A stretch of 64,000 nucleotides of DNA from the NCBI GenBank assembly GCA_009741485.1, contig CM019218.1, positions 30,154,898-30,218,897 of the forward strand, given 5' to 3'. Shown piece by piece: positions 43,601 through 58,600 of this stretch. The notes under the pieces were generated by a model that had not been told where the DNA came from, did not search any database, and saw only the letters and a program-made list of their open reading frames with translations. The position numbers and the translations under genes were made by a program. Positions within the stretch are counted from its first letter, which is position 1, and every line of letters begins with the position of its first letter. Source of the stretch: Malurus cyaneus samueli. Lineage: Eukaryota; Chordata; Aves; Passeriformes; Maluridae.

Positions 43601-46600
43601 GCAGTATTACTGTCCCAAGGAAAGTTCTTTTGCAACACTTGCACAGTCTGGATTGCCACACTGCGGTGTACTCTCTGCATCATCTCACCAATCTTCTGGC
43701 ACTGAATGAAGATGACGTTATTGAGCTTCTTCAAAAAATTCCTGCTAGAGACCAGCAGATGCAGGGTAAATGTGTAGGGCTGTGAGAACACACAAAACTC
43801 ACAATCCATTGTGTTGGCGTGTTCAGTACTTCTGCCAGAATTTGTTCCTTTGACCCACTTCTGTAATTCTGGAAGATACCGCTTATCAGCTGTTTTGCAG
43901 AAGAAATCTAGAGAGCATCTGAAAATTATTTTAGAATCGTTTTTGGGAGTAAATTGTTTTTCAGGGAGGAGTTGTGAAATCTCTTTGGTCACACAAGGAC
44001 AAATCTCTGAAAGCTTTTTCAAAATGCTAACAAGGCTTTGCACATGCTCATGATATGTACTACTCATTGTGACTTCTGTACTGTATAATACCTTCAGTTT
44101 GGAAACAAAGTGTATGGTTTGTATTTCAGAGCACTTTAATTTAAAACCAAAAGGTAAACCAGATGAAATTGACAATATCTTGTACTACATTATCTTCATT
44201 TTTGAAAGATATAAAATGTGGGGTTTTTAAAATTCTAATATTAAGACTTACCAAATTTAAATTTAATATTTAAATCAGTAAGGCTTAGCTACAGCCTATG
44301 TTTACATCACTCCTGCTCACTTCTGTCATCTTCTGTGTTCCAGTTAGGTGCCTAAAATACCTGCAACTACTAAACACATTGAATCAGTTACAAGTGAGTC
44401 TCCTCAGGCATCATTTTAAATGCAGCCTTTGTCCATGTTCAGCTGCTGCTGTTTTATGATAGTTTCTTAATAATGATACAGAAGCTCTGTTTTCCTGTGT
44501 GCATTAGAACCTAAGAAGCCCCAGTTTTTTGTGCCTTATTTCTTTTATGTTTGTGAATTTGCAGATGTGTGATTTCAATATGAGTTGCATGGACAGGTCT
44601 CACTGATGGGTCTTGCACAGATTTTTCCAGATTGCCTAGTAGGAAGCAGGTTTCTCCCCTTCTAGTATCATACTATTGTGATATTGGTTTTCATTCCTAC
44701 TTTTATAGGTTTTGGTGTTAAAATTATCCTGATACATTGAGACTTCAAAGATCCTTATTTTCAGTGTCCTGCTTTTTGAAATAATTTTGTTATTGCTGGT
44801 GTTGTGGGATTTTTAATCATTTCTTACATTTTAATTCTTCTCTGCTTAAATTCTGTCAAAACTGTTCACAAACAGGAAGAGGCAGTTCCATTGTGTCTTC
44901 TGGGAGCTGCACAACTGTAGCAAAAGAACTTTAGCTGTTTCTCTTCTTTTTTTTGTGCAGCACGAATTTGCGGAACTAATTAAAGGAAGACGAGTCCTCA
45001 TTCTCTGTTTAATCTAGCAATTATTGCAAAATTCAGATAATTCTATAAACACAACTTAATAGAATCTCCTTTAAAGTAATCTATTCTGAACCTGAAAGGG
45101 AGGAGAGGAGTCATAAGGTTTTGTTTCATCAGAGGTGATAGTGTTAACAGGCCTTTCTTTCCCATCACCCCACGTGCTTCCCCTTCTTCCCCTTCTTTTT
45201 GGTTCACATCTGTCAGCTGCAGTAGTGAAACCAAAGTAGTAGTACTGGTGGACAGCTGAGTTCAGGCTGTGCATAACACTGGTTTTGATTAGTAGCAGTG
45301 AGCAGCAATTTCCTCATGAGTTACAGTATTCAATAAGAAGGTTATCATAGGAAAAACAATGCTAATCGTTAAATTATTGTTCTTCTGTATTGGTGCAGGG
45401 ATAAGGGTAGGTTTAGGGACAAATACTGACACAGACTCACTGCATCCAAGTCTTTCCATATGTGAGAAGTGTATTAAACTTAATTTTGATTACCAATGTT
45501 TGTCTTGTAGTATCTCCAGCTAACTGTTTCTCTTTTCCAGAGGATTCTCTTTATCAAATCTTGGGCTTTACCTGCCTAAAGTCCTCTTCAGACAGTGGTA
45601 TCCAGAGCTATTTGGGTGTCTATGTATTAGAGTAGAGCTGCTGGGCAACAGCATTTCCATGGCCATGTGGGTTCTGCAAAGAATACATACTTGGATGTCT
45701 TCTCAGTTTTGTCATTGTCTACATTATTGTTTCAGTCACTGTCACTGTTTAGAATGGCAGTGATAAGGAATAACTGTTTGCAATTGTTTGTGCTCTCAGT
45801 CCTTTTGCCTTGGATGCTCTGTAGTTTTCAGAAGAGTTCAGGCTGGTGCTTTTCTTTGTAGTCATGCTCAAACTTTGTGGAGGACAGTGTTGAAACACTT
45901 TCTAGGTTAGGTAATTCTGTCCAGTTCCAGAATCTGGATGTGGACATTGTCAGTGCATCATGCTTTGTACCAGTGCTTAGTTTCAAAAAAGCACTTTGGC
46001 TAATGTTTTGCCTGCATAACAGCAAGTAGAGGGACAATCTACCCCTTTTACAGGCCTACAGGATAGTGGATTCCAAGCAACAATTTAACACTGTGTGTGG
46101 TTGTCAGGTTTTTTTTTATTGCTTTGTTGGGTTTTTTTGTGGGGTTCTTTTAACCTTTTTACAGTAGTTGGATAATTCATCTAAACTCAGCATAACAGAA
46201 TGTATGACACTATACTGTGTTCCTGGGTTAAGGGTTGATGATTATGTGAGTTTTTTACAATTTGCAGCTCTGCTGTTTTGTTGTACTAAGAAGGTATCAT
46301 GTCTCTTGCTTGTGATGCCTTTCCTCAAAAAGAAAAGCAAAGGAGAGGAGAAGTGGTTGCAGTACTTCTCTAATTTGCCTTTATCATAAATGTGTGAAGG
46401 GAACTGTGGGACTGTGCTGCTTCTTTAATCAGTTGCAGATTTTATTTGATCTATTGTGTCAGTCACTGTGAATCAATCACAGTATCTCTTTGTTAGTACA
46501 AATCTGAAGAGGCTGTTCTTACTACAGTCATAGCCTGTCTACACTATTTCCCTACTTACCTACTGTGTACTAGAACACAAAATTCTTAGATGCTAAAATG

Positions 46601-49600
46601 AAGCAGGTTTTGCCCCTCTGTTGTAAATTCAGCAGTATAGCTTAACCACACACTGCTAATGAGACTCATGAGTGATTTTAGTCATTCTATGCTCTAGCCA
46701 GGTCTTGTTACACAAGTTCACAGAAAATTTCCTTTTTAGAAGGGGATCCAGACCTGACTTTTCTGTGCCTGTCTGTTGTGGGTTGGGTGTTTGGGCTTTT
46801 TTTCCAAAAGTAACAGTGAGATAAGTCAAAGCTGAGACAAAAATGGCACTGGGGAAGAAAGACTGGGATACATTTTGCTGTGCAGGAAGAACTGCAGGAG
46901 CAAATTGACTTGTTTTCTTGTCTACCTACTACCTCCTCACCTTTTACCTCCTGATTTCCCTCCACAGCAGCCACACTCCCTAACACCTTGAGTCAGCAGC
47001 GCAATCTGGCACTCTTCCGAGCGTTCTGTGCCATGAAGTATGCAATCTATGCACTCTGTGTGAATTCACATAGGCATGCCAAGTGCAAGGATTGTTTACA
47101 CAGCCTTCTTGGTGATATCCCTGAGGATGCAACTGTTGGAGAACCAGCAGGTGATTTGCCCCCCTTTCTCAGGTTCAGTAATGTGTGCTTCTCCAGTTGC
47201 TGGGCTCTGAATTAGCACTTAGTACTGGGATAATGTTGCATCCTGTGTACATGTGGTGTTTTTAGTCAGTGGGCTTGTATGATTTGCAAGCAAGTGTAAT
47301 GATCTTTCTTTGAAGTATTGTTTTCTTTAATATAAGATGTGAATAAGCTACCAGTCTTGTTTTAAAAAATTTAAGGTAATGGTAAAAAAAAAAATAATGC
47401 AAAAAGGAAGTGATACTAGATACAGGATAGTAGTGACAGGGGTAATTTTATAAGAGCTTATGACTTCCCAGAGCTGAAACTGATTTAATGGCTAGAATGG
47501 TTGCAATCTGAGTTTGCACATCATTGAACAAAGTGATAATTGGCATTATTCAGAGGGTGGAGGCACACAACTTTTTTAAATGTAACATGTTGGACATGTA
47601 TTTACTTGGTTTGTGAAGGAATGATTGGGTCTGAGCCACTGGGCTAGTTCTGGGATTTTCTTAATAGGCACAGGTTGTAGGAAAGAATCCCTGAAAAATG
47701 TAGTAAATATTCTTTATTTTTGTTTTTAATTGCACAGATTGCTCTTCCGTATTTTCTCAGTACATTGTGAAGTGTCAGCAGTTCTTAAGGAGTGTTCCTA
47801 TTCCTCTGCGCCTGGAGGTTTTGGAGAATATTTTCTCCTTGCTTTTTGTTTCCTATAGTGACCTCTATAGTGAGACTCCTCTCCCTGAGGACTATGCAGA
47901 GGATGAAGACTTTGACAAAAAGAGTGCTACTCTGAGTGTAGAAGGCAGTGCCAGTCGGCGCTCTTCCACCTCACAAAGTCCACAACACCTAATAGAGGCT
48001 GAAAAAAAACCAAAGCATCTGCTGGCTGCACAAACAGTTCACACAGATACCCGAGATCTTTGTGACTCAATGGTAGATGGCAAAAGCTGTGAAACCTCTA
48101 AGCCAAGCTACCTGGATCTGAAACACTTCACCAGTGGTGTTTCTGGGTTTTTAGTGGATGATGTGGCCATGGAGGCCTTCCTCACCTTGCTTCTCAGCCA
48201 CCTAGAAGAAATCCAGAGCTGTCTCCCATGGGACTCCAGTAATGTGCTTCGTGAAGAGCTGGAGCTTGTTGAGTGCATGAATCTTTCTGTAAGCAGAGAT
48301 GCCTTTGGGAGTCGCGTGCTACAGTTTTCCAAGTACCTTTCTGAAGCTCACTGGCGATACAAGGTGGTGATGAGTAACAGAAATGCAGGTAGGCTTTGTA
48401 TTTGGCACTTTCTGATAGGTCAGCACTATTCTGTTACAGCTGTCCAGACAGTGATTTCAAGACTAGATACCCTGAACATTTTACTGAGGGAGCATGTTTA
48501 GGCAGATACTGGGAAAATGCAACATTTTCCAACAGGAGTGATCTCTATTCTAATCAGGAAGTTTGGGGTTTTTCTTTTTTCCCTCCCCTTTTGGGTGCAC
48601 TGCTTCTGTTTGCATTTGTCCTGCCCCTTTGTCACAAGTCACACTGCAGTGATATGAAGGGACATGGTGGTGTTGGATCCAGTGCAAGCCAAATAGTCTC
48701 ATCTTGTCCATAGACACTGTTGATTCAGCCTAGTCTGGAAACATGTTAGAAACATGTGTCAGAGGCAGTTGTATTATTCTGAGTGATTGTTGAAATAGCT
48801 GGAGCAACACACTCAGAAACCTGTCTCCCACCCTTCTCCATAGCCCATAACTTGGTAGCCCTGCTGCTACAAGATTTTGCCTTGTATCATACGTGGCTTA
48901 TTGTGTATCTCAAACCACATGAGCTCTGTGTCCCAAAAAAGACGTGGAAGTCTGGACCTTAAATATTGCAATTTTCCAAACTTGTGTTCAGCTGTTTCTC
49001 AAGTCTCCCCCCTATGAAGCTATTTGGTAATATTTTTATTTCAATATTTCACAGAACATCAGCTTGCTGCCTCCAGGAGATACTGCTCTTTAATCAGGTG
49101 CTCTAGCTTTAAGAAACGAAGTAGATATCGGAGGTACAAGACAGGTGGGTTGAAAAAGTGACTTGGAGAACACATTTCTGAAATGTGCATAATTTTGCTG
49201 GGCTCATAGCTGAATGCAATTAAATTTAATGGCCTAGGAATAGAGAACTAGATTTATTTCCTTTAGTTTTCTAAGTGGTTTGAAGAATCTTCAAGTGATT
49301 TGAAGTATCTTCAAGTCCAGTTCCACTTGGATTGAGGTTGTTTTCTAAAGCTCGTCTGCACAAATAACTTTTTCCATATATAGTCTGATTTGGGACAAGA
49401 GAGGACTTCAACTACAGTACTAATTTTTCCCTTTCTCCACTATATACTGTGACTGTTTCTTCATTCCTATTGCAATATTATCTGGATTAACAGAATTTGT
49501 GACATGAATTGGCAGTCTTAGGAGAAAGCTCAGAGCATTCCTCGCTCTTTTTCTATTTAGCCTTTGAAAGGCATGTCTGATTTTGGAGTGGCATGTTCCA

Positions 49601-52600
49601 AAATAAGAAGCTTCAAAGTATCTGGCATGACTCAGTGGTGGGTCACCCCAGCATAGTCTCTAGCCTAGCATTTTCTTCAAATCAGCAATTTTTGCATTTA
49701 TCATAAATGTTAGTGGTGGCTCATGAGATACTCTTGAAGATCCCTTGAGGTTGCCTAAGCTGTTATTTGCAGTAAGTTTGAATTACCTTCTCTAGTAAAA
49801 GTGCATTTAATGTGCTGGTTTTGATTTGTTTCTATTTTAGGTGGGAAAGAGGGAACTTCCAGTCCATCATTAGAAAGTACAAGTAGCGAGCTAAGCACCA
49901 GTACCTCAGGTATTAAGCCAAAAAAATTGTATTTCTTGGTCTTTTCAATGTGCGTGATGAAAAATTTGCTTGACTAGTTAATGTGAATTACTTCCCTGTG
50001 CAGGACAGAATTAGTATCTTTTCACTTCTCAGAGCTCCCATTTTTGTATGACTCTTTTCTAGTCAGCATAGTACATGTGTCTTCTGTAATAAGAGAATTA
50101 GATTTTCCTCAATATCTTTGGCTTGCAGGAAACAGTATGCAATGTGTTGACATGCAAACCATCAAAAAAGCTGATGAACCGATCGTCATGTAACTTAAGA
50201 CATGCTTAGGCATGCTAGAGTGTTTTAATAAATCAGATGTTTAGACTTCTCTCTTTATCCATGTTGAACCAGTGCCTAGCACTGTGTGCATGTTATGTAG
50301 CTGCTGGACAGTGTTACACTGGGATGAGATCCAAATGGCAAGTTCTCACCAAATAGTGAAATGTTATGAGAATTTTTAACAGGATGCTTATGTTAACCTT
50401 TTTGCTCTAAAACTTGCTTGCAACTGCTCCCATTTTTGTGTTAAATATGTGAAATGCTGTTATCTGATGGGTGGCTGTTATTTGGTGGAATGTTTTCCCT
50501 AATAGTATACTGATTAATTTTGCCTTGCAGAGGGAAGCACCAGTAGTGTGTCTGGCTTGAGTGACTTGGAAAGCAGGGCAAGATCACATCAGCAGAACCC
50601 CCTCATTCCTATGATGCTTTCCCCACCAGAATCACTGTTAGTTTCTTGTGTTTTGAGACAAAACTTCGTGGAAGCCCACCAGGTAAATGAGTTGCATATA
50701 TTTTGATTTTTGAAGGAAATTCGTGCTTCTTCTGCATTTAGCAAGCATAGAGCTTCCAAGTGAAAGAATCACTTCAGAAGCAGAACTAAGTGAAAGGAAC
50801 AAAGATATTCCAAACCAACATCCCAAAAATGCTCTATTTTTTCTGCCTTGTTTTATAAAAATGCTTTCTCTAAACCTGAGTTCTCAATGCATGCAAGTGT
50901 TTGATGAGAGCTAGTCAAGCATAGTGTTTCAGCTGAGGAAGAACACGAGGTCACGTGAAGCCTCATGAGGAAGCAGCATGTGAACTGCTTTCTTTAGTCA
51001 GTTTTTCAAACGCATGACACTCTGCCACTTGTAGAGGTGTTCCTTACCCAAAGCCAGAATGTTGGTTACATTCATTTGAAGGAGGTATGTTTTGGGGCTA
51101 AGTTCATGGTATTGAAAATGGGAAGAAAGACTTGAAATTGACAGTCTGCATGTTTGTAATTCTTTGCTTCCTCACAGCTGTGCATACTTTTCTCTGTGTG
51201 GCTTTTGAGCTGATGCTCTGGAAAAAACCTTGAGACACATCAATGATTGGATCTTCTGTAAAAGGCTGTGACTTGGCTGAGTTTCAAATAGCCATCCTGG
51301 AGCAGTTCATATCACTTAAGGATTGCATTGACATCAGGTCACTGCTCAGTCCATTAGTTCTGTTTGATTCCAAGCCTACTGCTTTATCTTTTCCCTGCTT
51401 ACAGGGCCAAAGAAGCATTTTGTTTTGCTTTGTTGCCTTGATTTTCAGTATCACCAATGATAAAGGATTCAAACCTGGTTTGAGTTCTTTTGATGGTTTG
51501 GTAATAGGAACTTCATATGTGTTTAAATTGCAAGAAGGTATTCCTTGCTGGGTAAGAATTTATTCAAAATAGTTTACTTTGGAGGGCAAACTTGGTAGAT
51601 ATCTCTCATTGCATAGTGTATTGAAATCATGAAGAGTCATTCTGAAAGGTGTGAGTTATAAAAATGAATACAGCAAATAATAGGCCAGCTTTTTAATAAT
51701 ACTTGAAAAACATCTCTGAGGGTTTTTTTCAGGCACTTAAAACTCTCTAGGAAAAAACCCACCATTTCGGTCTGTGGGAATATTTTTCAGTTAAAGTATC
51801 AGTTTTATTTGATTCTTCATCTTCTCTAAAGCCTCCCGAAAGCTCTTTGGCCTTTGCAAACTTCATTTGACATGCTCTTTAATTGCACCTATTGTTATTT
51901 TTGAAAGGTGGCTTTGATGTTTAATCTGGATACTTCCCCTTGCTATGGTGAGTTGGTTTTCATGGAGCGTTACCAAGAGGCAGTACAAGAAATGGCAAGA
52001 GTGGAGCACAATATTGAGAATCAAGCATCAGATGGCACTGGAGGCATCAGGAAATCTGGCAGTGGCCGTTCAACACTGCAGGCTATTGGGAATGCAGCAG
52101 CAGCTGGTAAGGACTGGGCTTTTTGAGTTCTCATAAAAGGTTGGAGAGAAAAACAGGAGAAAGTGATTTGAATACTGTCAAAATAAGTGCAGTGTTTGTT
52201 CAGAAGGGTAAGTAGTGGTTCTTTGAGTTAGAAAGAAACTATGAATGCTGAAGTTTGTTGTTGATGCCCAGTTAGTTGCATCCATTCTACAGTAATTGGT
52301 CCATGAAGCAGGCCACCTTTGGAATTATTTTCTGTAAGAATTAAAAAACAGTAATGCATGAGAGGATTTGATCTAATTATGCTGTTAAGCAGTGATTGTG
52401 TGTTTTTGATGACACATGTAGGTATGGTATTTTATTCCATCTCGGATGTTACTGATAAACTGCTTGCAACTTCCGGAAGTCTTGCCCCTACTCTTCAAGA
52501 GAACTTCTGGATCAGGAACATCCAGCTGGAGCATACTGATCCTCTGCGAGAAGTCCTTGAGGACCTCAGCCCTTCAGCAATGGCAGCATTTGACCTGGCT

Positions 52601-55600
52601 TGTACTCAGTGCCGTCTTTGGAAGACATGCAAACAGCTTCTGGAGACAGCAGAAAGAAGACTCTACAACAGCGTTGAAGCTCGGGGTAGGCTTTTGATTT
52701 TTATATTTATGAGCATGGGCCTGGGAACCATAGAGGGAATGCCTCTCTATGCTGTCTTAATTAAATCTCATTTTGTACTTTCGTGTGAGTGTCTCTTTTT
52801 TTTTCCCATTCCTAACTTTGATTTTGTCTCCCTTTGCACAATGACTGTTCCAGGCCACCGACTTGACTTTGTTTTACTGCACTCTGAAGGTGTAAAGGGT
52901 TTTCCAGCAGTTCTCCAGCAAATAAGTAAAATTCTCAACTATTCCTGCACATCACAAGGTCAATCCAGACCAGGTAGTATGCTTTGCTGATAAGGCTTTC
53001 TGTTGAAATCTGCTTAAATCAAATTCATGTCTTCTGCTGCAATGAAAACGTGAACTTTCCATTTTTGAGCTTAGTATTTATAATGAACAATGCAAGGGGG
53101 ACATGACCCAGGCTTAATTCTGAACAATCTGAAATGCTGTTTTGTTGTATTGTAATATACTTATGGTTCTGTGGGCTTCTTCTGTGCAAAAATATGTGTC
53201 TTTGTTACAGTTGCTATTTCTCTCTCCCTTTGTAGAGGTGTCAGATGAGAAAATAGGGAGTCATTTTCGGTGCAGTATTGTAGACCTTCTGCAAGCTTGC
53301 TACCCTGTCTTGACTGAAGAAAGTATTACTAATGAAATTCTTCTATCACAAAATCTGGATCAAATCCTAAAAGCACTGACATGTGTTGAACGTTCTGTGG
53401 GTGAGTAATTTTTATGAACATGAAGACTGATTGATATATATGGATCTAAATTTTTGCTGTGGCTTTTCCAGACAGCAGTGAAACCAATAGTAATGCTGTT
53501 TGACATGTGTGCAAATATATATTCTAAAAATCATAAATCCAAAGAGTAACATTTATCTTTAATTAATTTAATTCTTATATTCTGAGCATTTGTTTCCAAA
53601 GCTAAAATTCTGAACTTTTCATAGAAGTTATTATTTGTCCTATTTCTATTCAGTCCTAGCAAGGAATTCTTATAAGTGTATTTTAGCATGTCAGCTTATA
53701 GATAATTAGATGTATTTTTACTCTTGCTTTTTTTCTTTTTTTTTTTTAGTAAATGAAATGAAGATAAACTTATAAAACCTTTGTAATATCATAATACCTT
53801 CCAATTTTCATAGTACTGTCATAAAGCATCTTCTCATAAGAAGTCCTCCTGAGCTGCTTTTTCTCACAGCTCTCTTCATTATATAGCACTGGTGTTGTTT
53901 CTCTTCTTCTATTCACCAAATTTCTAAGTGACTTTTTGGTGTTCTTAAAATATTTAATGAGCAAAAATTTAGGAGAGCTTTAAGAGCTTAATGTTACGGG
54001 GCACAAGGATTGGTCAACACCTGTGTTTTAGAGTAAGTGTTGATGACACAGAACTAGATATATTTTTGTTCTGCCTTAATATAGTTCTAATGTGTCAGAG
54101 CCACATTAGATGAGTTACAGTTTTATTCTGATTTGAAAATTTCTCTTGGTTTCAGTTAAACTATAGTGCTTGTAGTAAAAGTTTCTCTTGCTTTCAATTA
54201 AATTATAATGTTTATACTGAGATCTATAACTGTGAAGAGGAAATCAAGCTAAAGCATTTCTCTCTCTTTCTCCCCCAACCCCCTGCCTCCTTTCTTCCTG
54301 ATACTTAATTCTTTAATCTTGGCTATACATCTGTTTTCTTAAACCAGACTCTAAAGGGAGCCTGCTTAGCACCCTGGTGGAGCAGGGCTCTCTCAAGCCT
54401 GTGGAGCTGGAGAAGCACCTGGTTTGGAATCAAACACAGCTGCTGCTGAGAACTCTTGACCAGCACACCCAAACCATGCCAGAGAGCAACATGCAGACAA
54501 ACTTTGTGAAGGCCTTCGTTGACTACATCACTACACTGGCTGCTGTGGTGTTACGAAGCCTGAATGCAGAGCTAGGTAAGGGGCTTCTGCTGGAAAGTCT
54601 GAGCCTGGATGAAGATACTCAGGCTGGCCTAATTCTGGGAAGTAATTGTGCAAAAATGGTTCCTTGCCAAGTGTACCTACTACTTGTGCAGTGAGGTCTT
54701 TTGATTTCAATAGATTTTTGCATTTTTTTTTTATTTCTTAACACGTAAGTGACCCACAGCTAACATGAAAATAGTTTATGTCAGTGGGAAAATGAGAACA
54801 GAAATGCTAACTATTGACCCAGCCGTTGCAATGCACTTAGACAAAACAAACAACCCTTCATCTCCAAAAATTCTTACCACTACCCCTGTAAGGTGAGGTT
54901 GATTTTTGCGCCTAGTGAATCAGTGTGCTGTATGATTTACAGTTCCCTCAGAGGCAGCAAGTACCCTTCTGCTCCACAGGGTTAAGAAAGGAGTGTGTAG
55001 AAGGCCATGCAGAGGTAACCAGGCAGAATTTTATTGAATCAGCAGGTGAAGGTGGTCCATGAAAAGGAATGTATCATCAGCTCATAAAGCTGTCAGAAGA
55101 GCAGAACAATTCACTGTGCTAGGAGTAAAAATGCATGAAATGCTGTGTTTGAAAGTTGACACTAATTGAGCTGCACTAATGTAAAATACCACAGTGCTGA
55201 TTTCAGGGAATACCTTCCCAAGAGGATAAGAAAAAAGGACAAAGATCTGTTTACAGACATGGTGGTTCAGCTCAGATCACGGCCATGCCAACTCTAAGTT
55301 CTTCAAGGATATGATTTAGTCCTTGCTGGCTAACTGCCAAAGCCAAAAATTGCACAAAAATATTTAAGGGCTGGATGAGTTTGGGGAAAATGTTATTGTA
55401 TTGCAAGACAAAAGGAAAAGGTAAACTTAGGAGAATGAGTTCAGAGTTACTTGACAAAACTCAGTAGCACATACAAATGCTTTTCAGCAGTAGTGGTTGA
55501 GGTTTCATTCCTTCTGTAAAAGTAACTGTACATCTGTGAGCTCACTCTGCCCTTGCTAACTGACTTTGATAGAGCATGGACTCACTAATCTACGTCCAAA

Positions 55601-58600
55601 AACTCATCAGAAACTAATTGCACATTTTCTACCTCTCACCACAAATACATATTTTGGTGAAAGTTTAAAGTAAAGTTGCTAAACTGTTTTAACCTAGATC
55701 TTGCTCTGCTTGTTTGCTCTACCTGCTCCACTCTACCTGTTTTGGTAATAAGTCCAATATGGTGTCAGCCAGTGATGCCAAGATTGAGAAGCAAATCATA
55801 ATCAGAAACGCCTTGGAATTTACTCTGCATTTTACCACTCTAATGTAAATTTAGAACTCTGTGAATTTAATCAAAGAGGTTTCAGACTCAGGGCCTTAAA
55901 ATTTATATTCCTAAAATAAAGTCCATCTCAGCTGCTTTCCCAGCTTGTTTTTGAGAGACAAGTTCATCCTGACAGGTTGGTGCTTTTCAGATTGTGTACT
56001 TCTGTAGGTTATTTTGGTATTGGTGACTTTGTACCTCAGCCACGATGAAGTTCTCTCCTGGCTGCTTATCACAGGTAGTACAGCCTGCTGTGTCCCACCA
56101 GCTGATCACTCAATGCTGCAAGGATTGGTGTGTAGAGAGTTTAGTCAGTACCTTCTCCACCAACCTGAAGATTTTCGATTGGGAAAACAGTGGCTTCATA
56201 TTTTTAACAATTACTATCTGTTGTGAAGTGAGAGTGAAGTTATGTGGATTTTTTTTTTGAACTTTGGGACATTTCAGAGGAATGAACTTGCAGCTTGTCA
56301 ACATAATAAAATAAAATATGCTAGTAGAGCTTATTAAGACTATTGAGGGCATGACTCTTGCCCTGGTCAGCATGTAAACTGGATCATCCCCTTCCATCAC
56401 AAATTACTAAATTAGGTTGGCATGGAAACTGTCTGATTTGATGAGATATCTTTTGAAAAGATGAGAGCTAATTATTTTAGGCGTTTGCATTTAAGTAAAA
56501 GTCAATGTTGGAGGAGTAAGTGCCTTTTCCATAAAGAAATGGTAGCATAAGCTCTTAAAATTGTGTATGCAATCTTCTTGTGTATGTACCTGTGAAGGAT
56601 TTTAGGGGGCTTGTGTTCTCAAAGCATTTGGAAATATGTAATTGTGAATCACATTTTATTTGTACTGGGTAAGCTGGTTCTGTCTTCAATCCTACAGACT
56701 TTCTTCTCTCTTGGCTAAAGAGGAGTTGAACTTGAATGTGCAACAAGTCATTGTTAACTCTTGCTGTGAACCACTATCCTTGTGCAGTACAAGGCGAAAC
56801 AGTCAGGCAAAGTCTCTTCTGACAAACATCAGCACCTTGGCACACCAGTGTGCCTACCACTGCCTGCCAGATGTGGAAATACCTGTTCACAGTTCTGCAG
56901 TGACCTCTGAGGATGTGTCCACTCAGGTCCCATCCTCTCTGAATGACTTGAGCCAGCACACACTGACTGCCTCCTCCTTGGACTTCCTGAAGTCTCAGTC
57001 GAAGCTAATGGCTACTGTGGCATGTCTAAGTGCATCTAATATACAGAAAACTCATAAATCAAGTTTGTCTTGGATGGAATTTCGGGGCAAACGGGAGGTG
57101 CCCTTAGGCTTGGAACAGATTTCCAGGGAGTGTGAGGCATTGTTGAAGGAGTTCCCAATATTGGAACGATTTCTTCTTACTATGTTTGACCCACTTCAGA
57201 ATCAAGAGGAAGGTAGCAGTTTGGCTACTGTCTTCTCTGGCAAGACATACATGTCTCTGGTTCTCCTAGGATTACATTCCACCACAGCTGTTAAAGTATT
57301 AATTGGAGTCTTTGAACAAGCTCTCGCTGCAAAGGATTGGGATAGAGTGCTAAAGATCTTGGATCTGTACAGTCAGGATGTGGAGGAAATGGTCAATGTG
57401 AAGGATGCTGTGCTGAGTTGTGCAGCTGCTGAAGGTAAGAAGGATTAAATCAGGCTTTTTTTCCTTATATTTTTTTCTTTTTTTTCTTTTTTTTTTTTTT
57501 TTAATAAAGAATGTGGCCTGGATCAAGAGGTAGAAACTAAAGTAGTGATCCTTGGGCAAATGCAGAGACTGAAATAGATGATTTTCCCTCTTTCACCTCG
57601 ATTTTGCTTTCTCTGATGGCATAGTTTCTGTTTGGCAAGTGTGCGAATCCTGACCAATTTAGTACAAGCAAACTGGAATGCATCTGTGGTATTATTTTTA
57701 CATGAAGAGCTGAATGCATCAGGACACAGTGATCATTGTACTGTTAGTGGAGCATCTCTTACAGCTGTGTCATTGTCATGCATGGATGATGTGTCCTGTG
57801 AAAGGTGCCTTTTGGAATCTGAATATGCTAACTTCGGGTGCTTCCCGAGAATCTGGTGCTTGGGATGACACTTAAAAAGATTTTTCAGCCCTGTACTGTT
57901 CCTTTTGTTGATGTGCTCCAGTAAGGATAAGGATTTTTTTTTATTATTTTTCAAATTATAGAAACTGAATTTCAAATGAGTGTTGTTTCCTCCACAGATA
58001 AGGACGGTTGGCAATACTTGTTCCCAGTAAAAAATGCAGTGTTGAGAAGTAGACTGGCCCTGCGCTGTCTGGACAAATGGCCCCTTGATGCCTGTTTGGA
58101 AATCCTTGCTTATTGCATTTCTGATCTGGACATACCTCATGAACTAAAAGTCAATCTGCAGAGCAGGAAGAAAGAACTTCAGGTTTATCAAAAGGTACAA
58201 AATTATTCTTCAAGTAACCAGCGAGATGAAATAGGCAGCAGGAGTGAAATATGTTTGCCCTCTGGAGAGCTTTAGCCCCAGTTCTTTTTTGATCACGAGA
58301 ACATTTCAAGTCTTTTATCCAGAACAGTTCATGTGAAGTACTAGAGTATCCAATTAACACTCAGCTTCCATCCTTCATAATTTTCCTCCTTTCCTGTTGA
58401 CATTCAGATCTGAAAACATGATTAGATATAAACATTTGTGTGAGTCTGCTTGTTTTGCAAAGTATTTCTAGACCCTCTGGAAGCTTTCTATGGTAGTAAA
58501 TAATTGTATAAGTTTTAGAAATGCAGATAGTGTACAAGAATAGTTGTCCAAGGAGCAAATTTGTATTGCAGGCAGTTCTTCTAACTGCAGGGTTGTGGAG

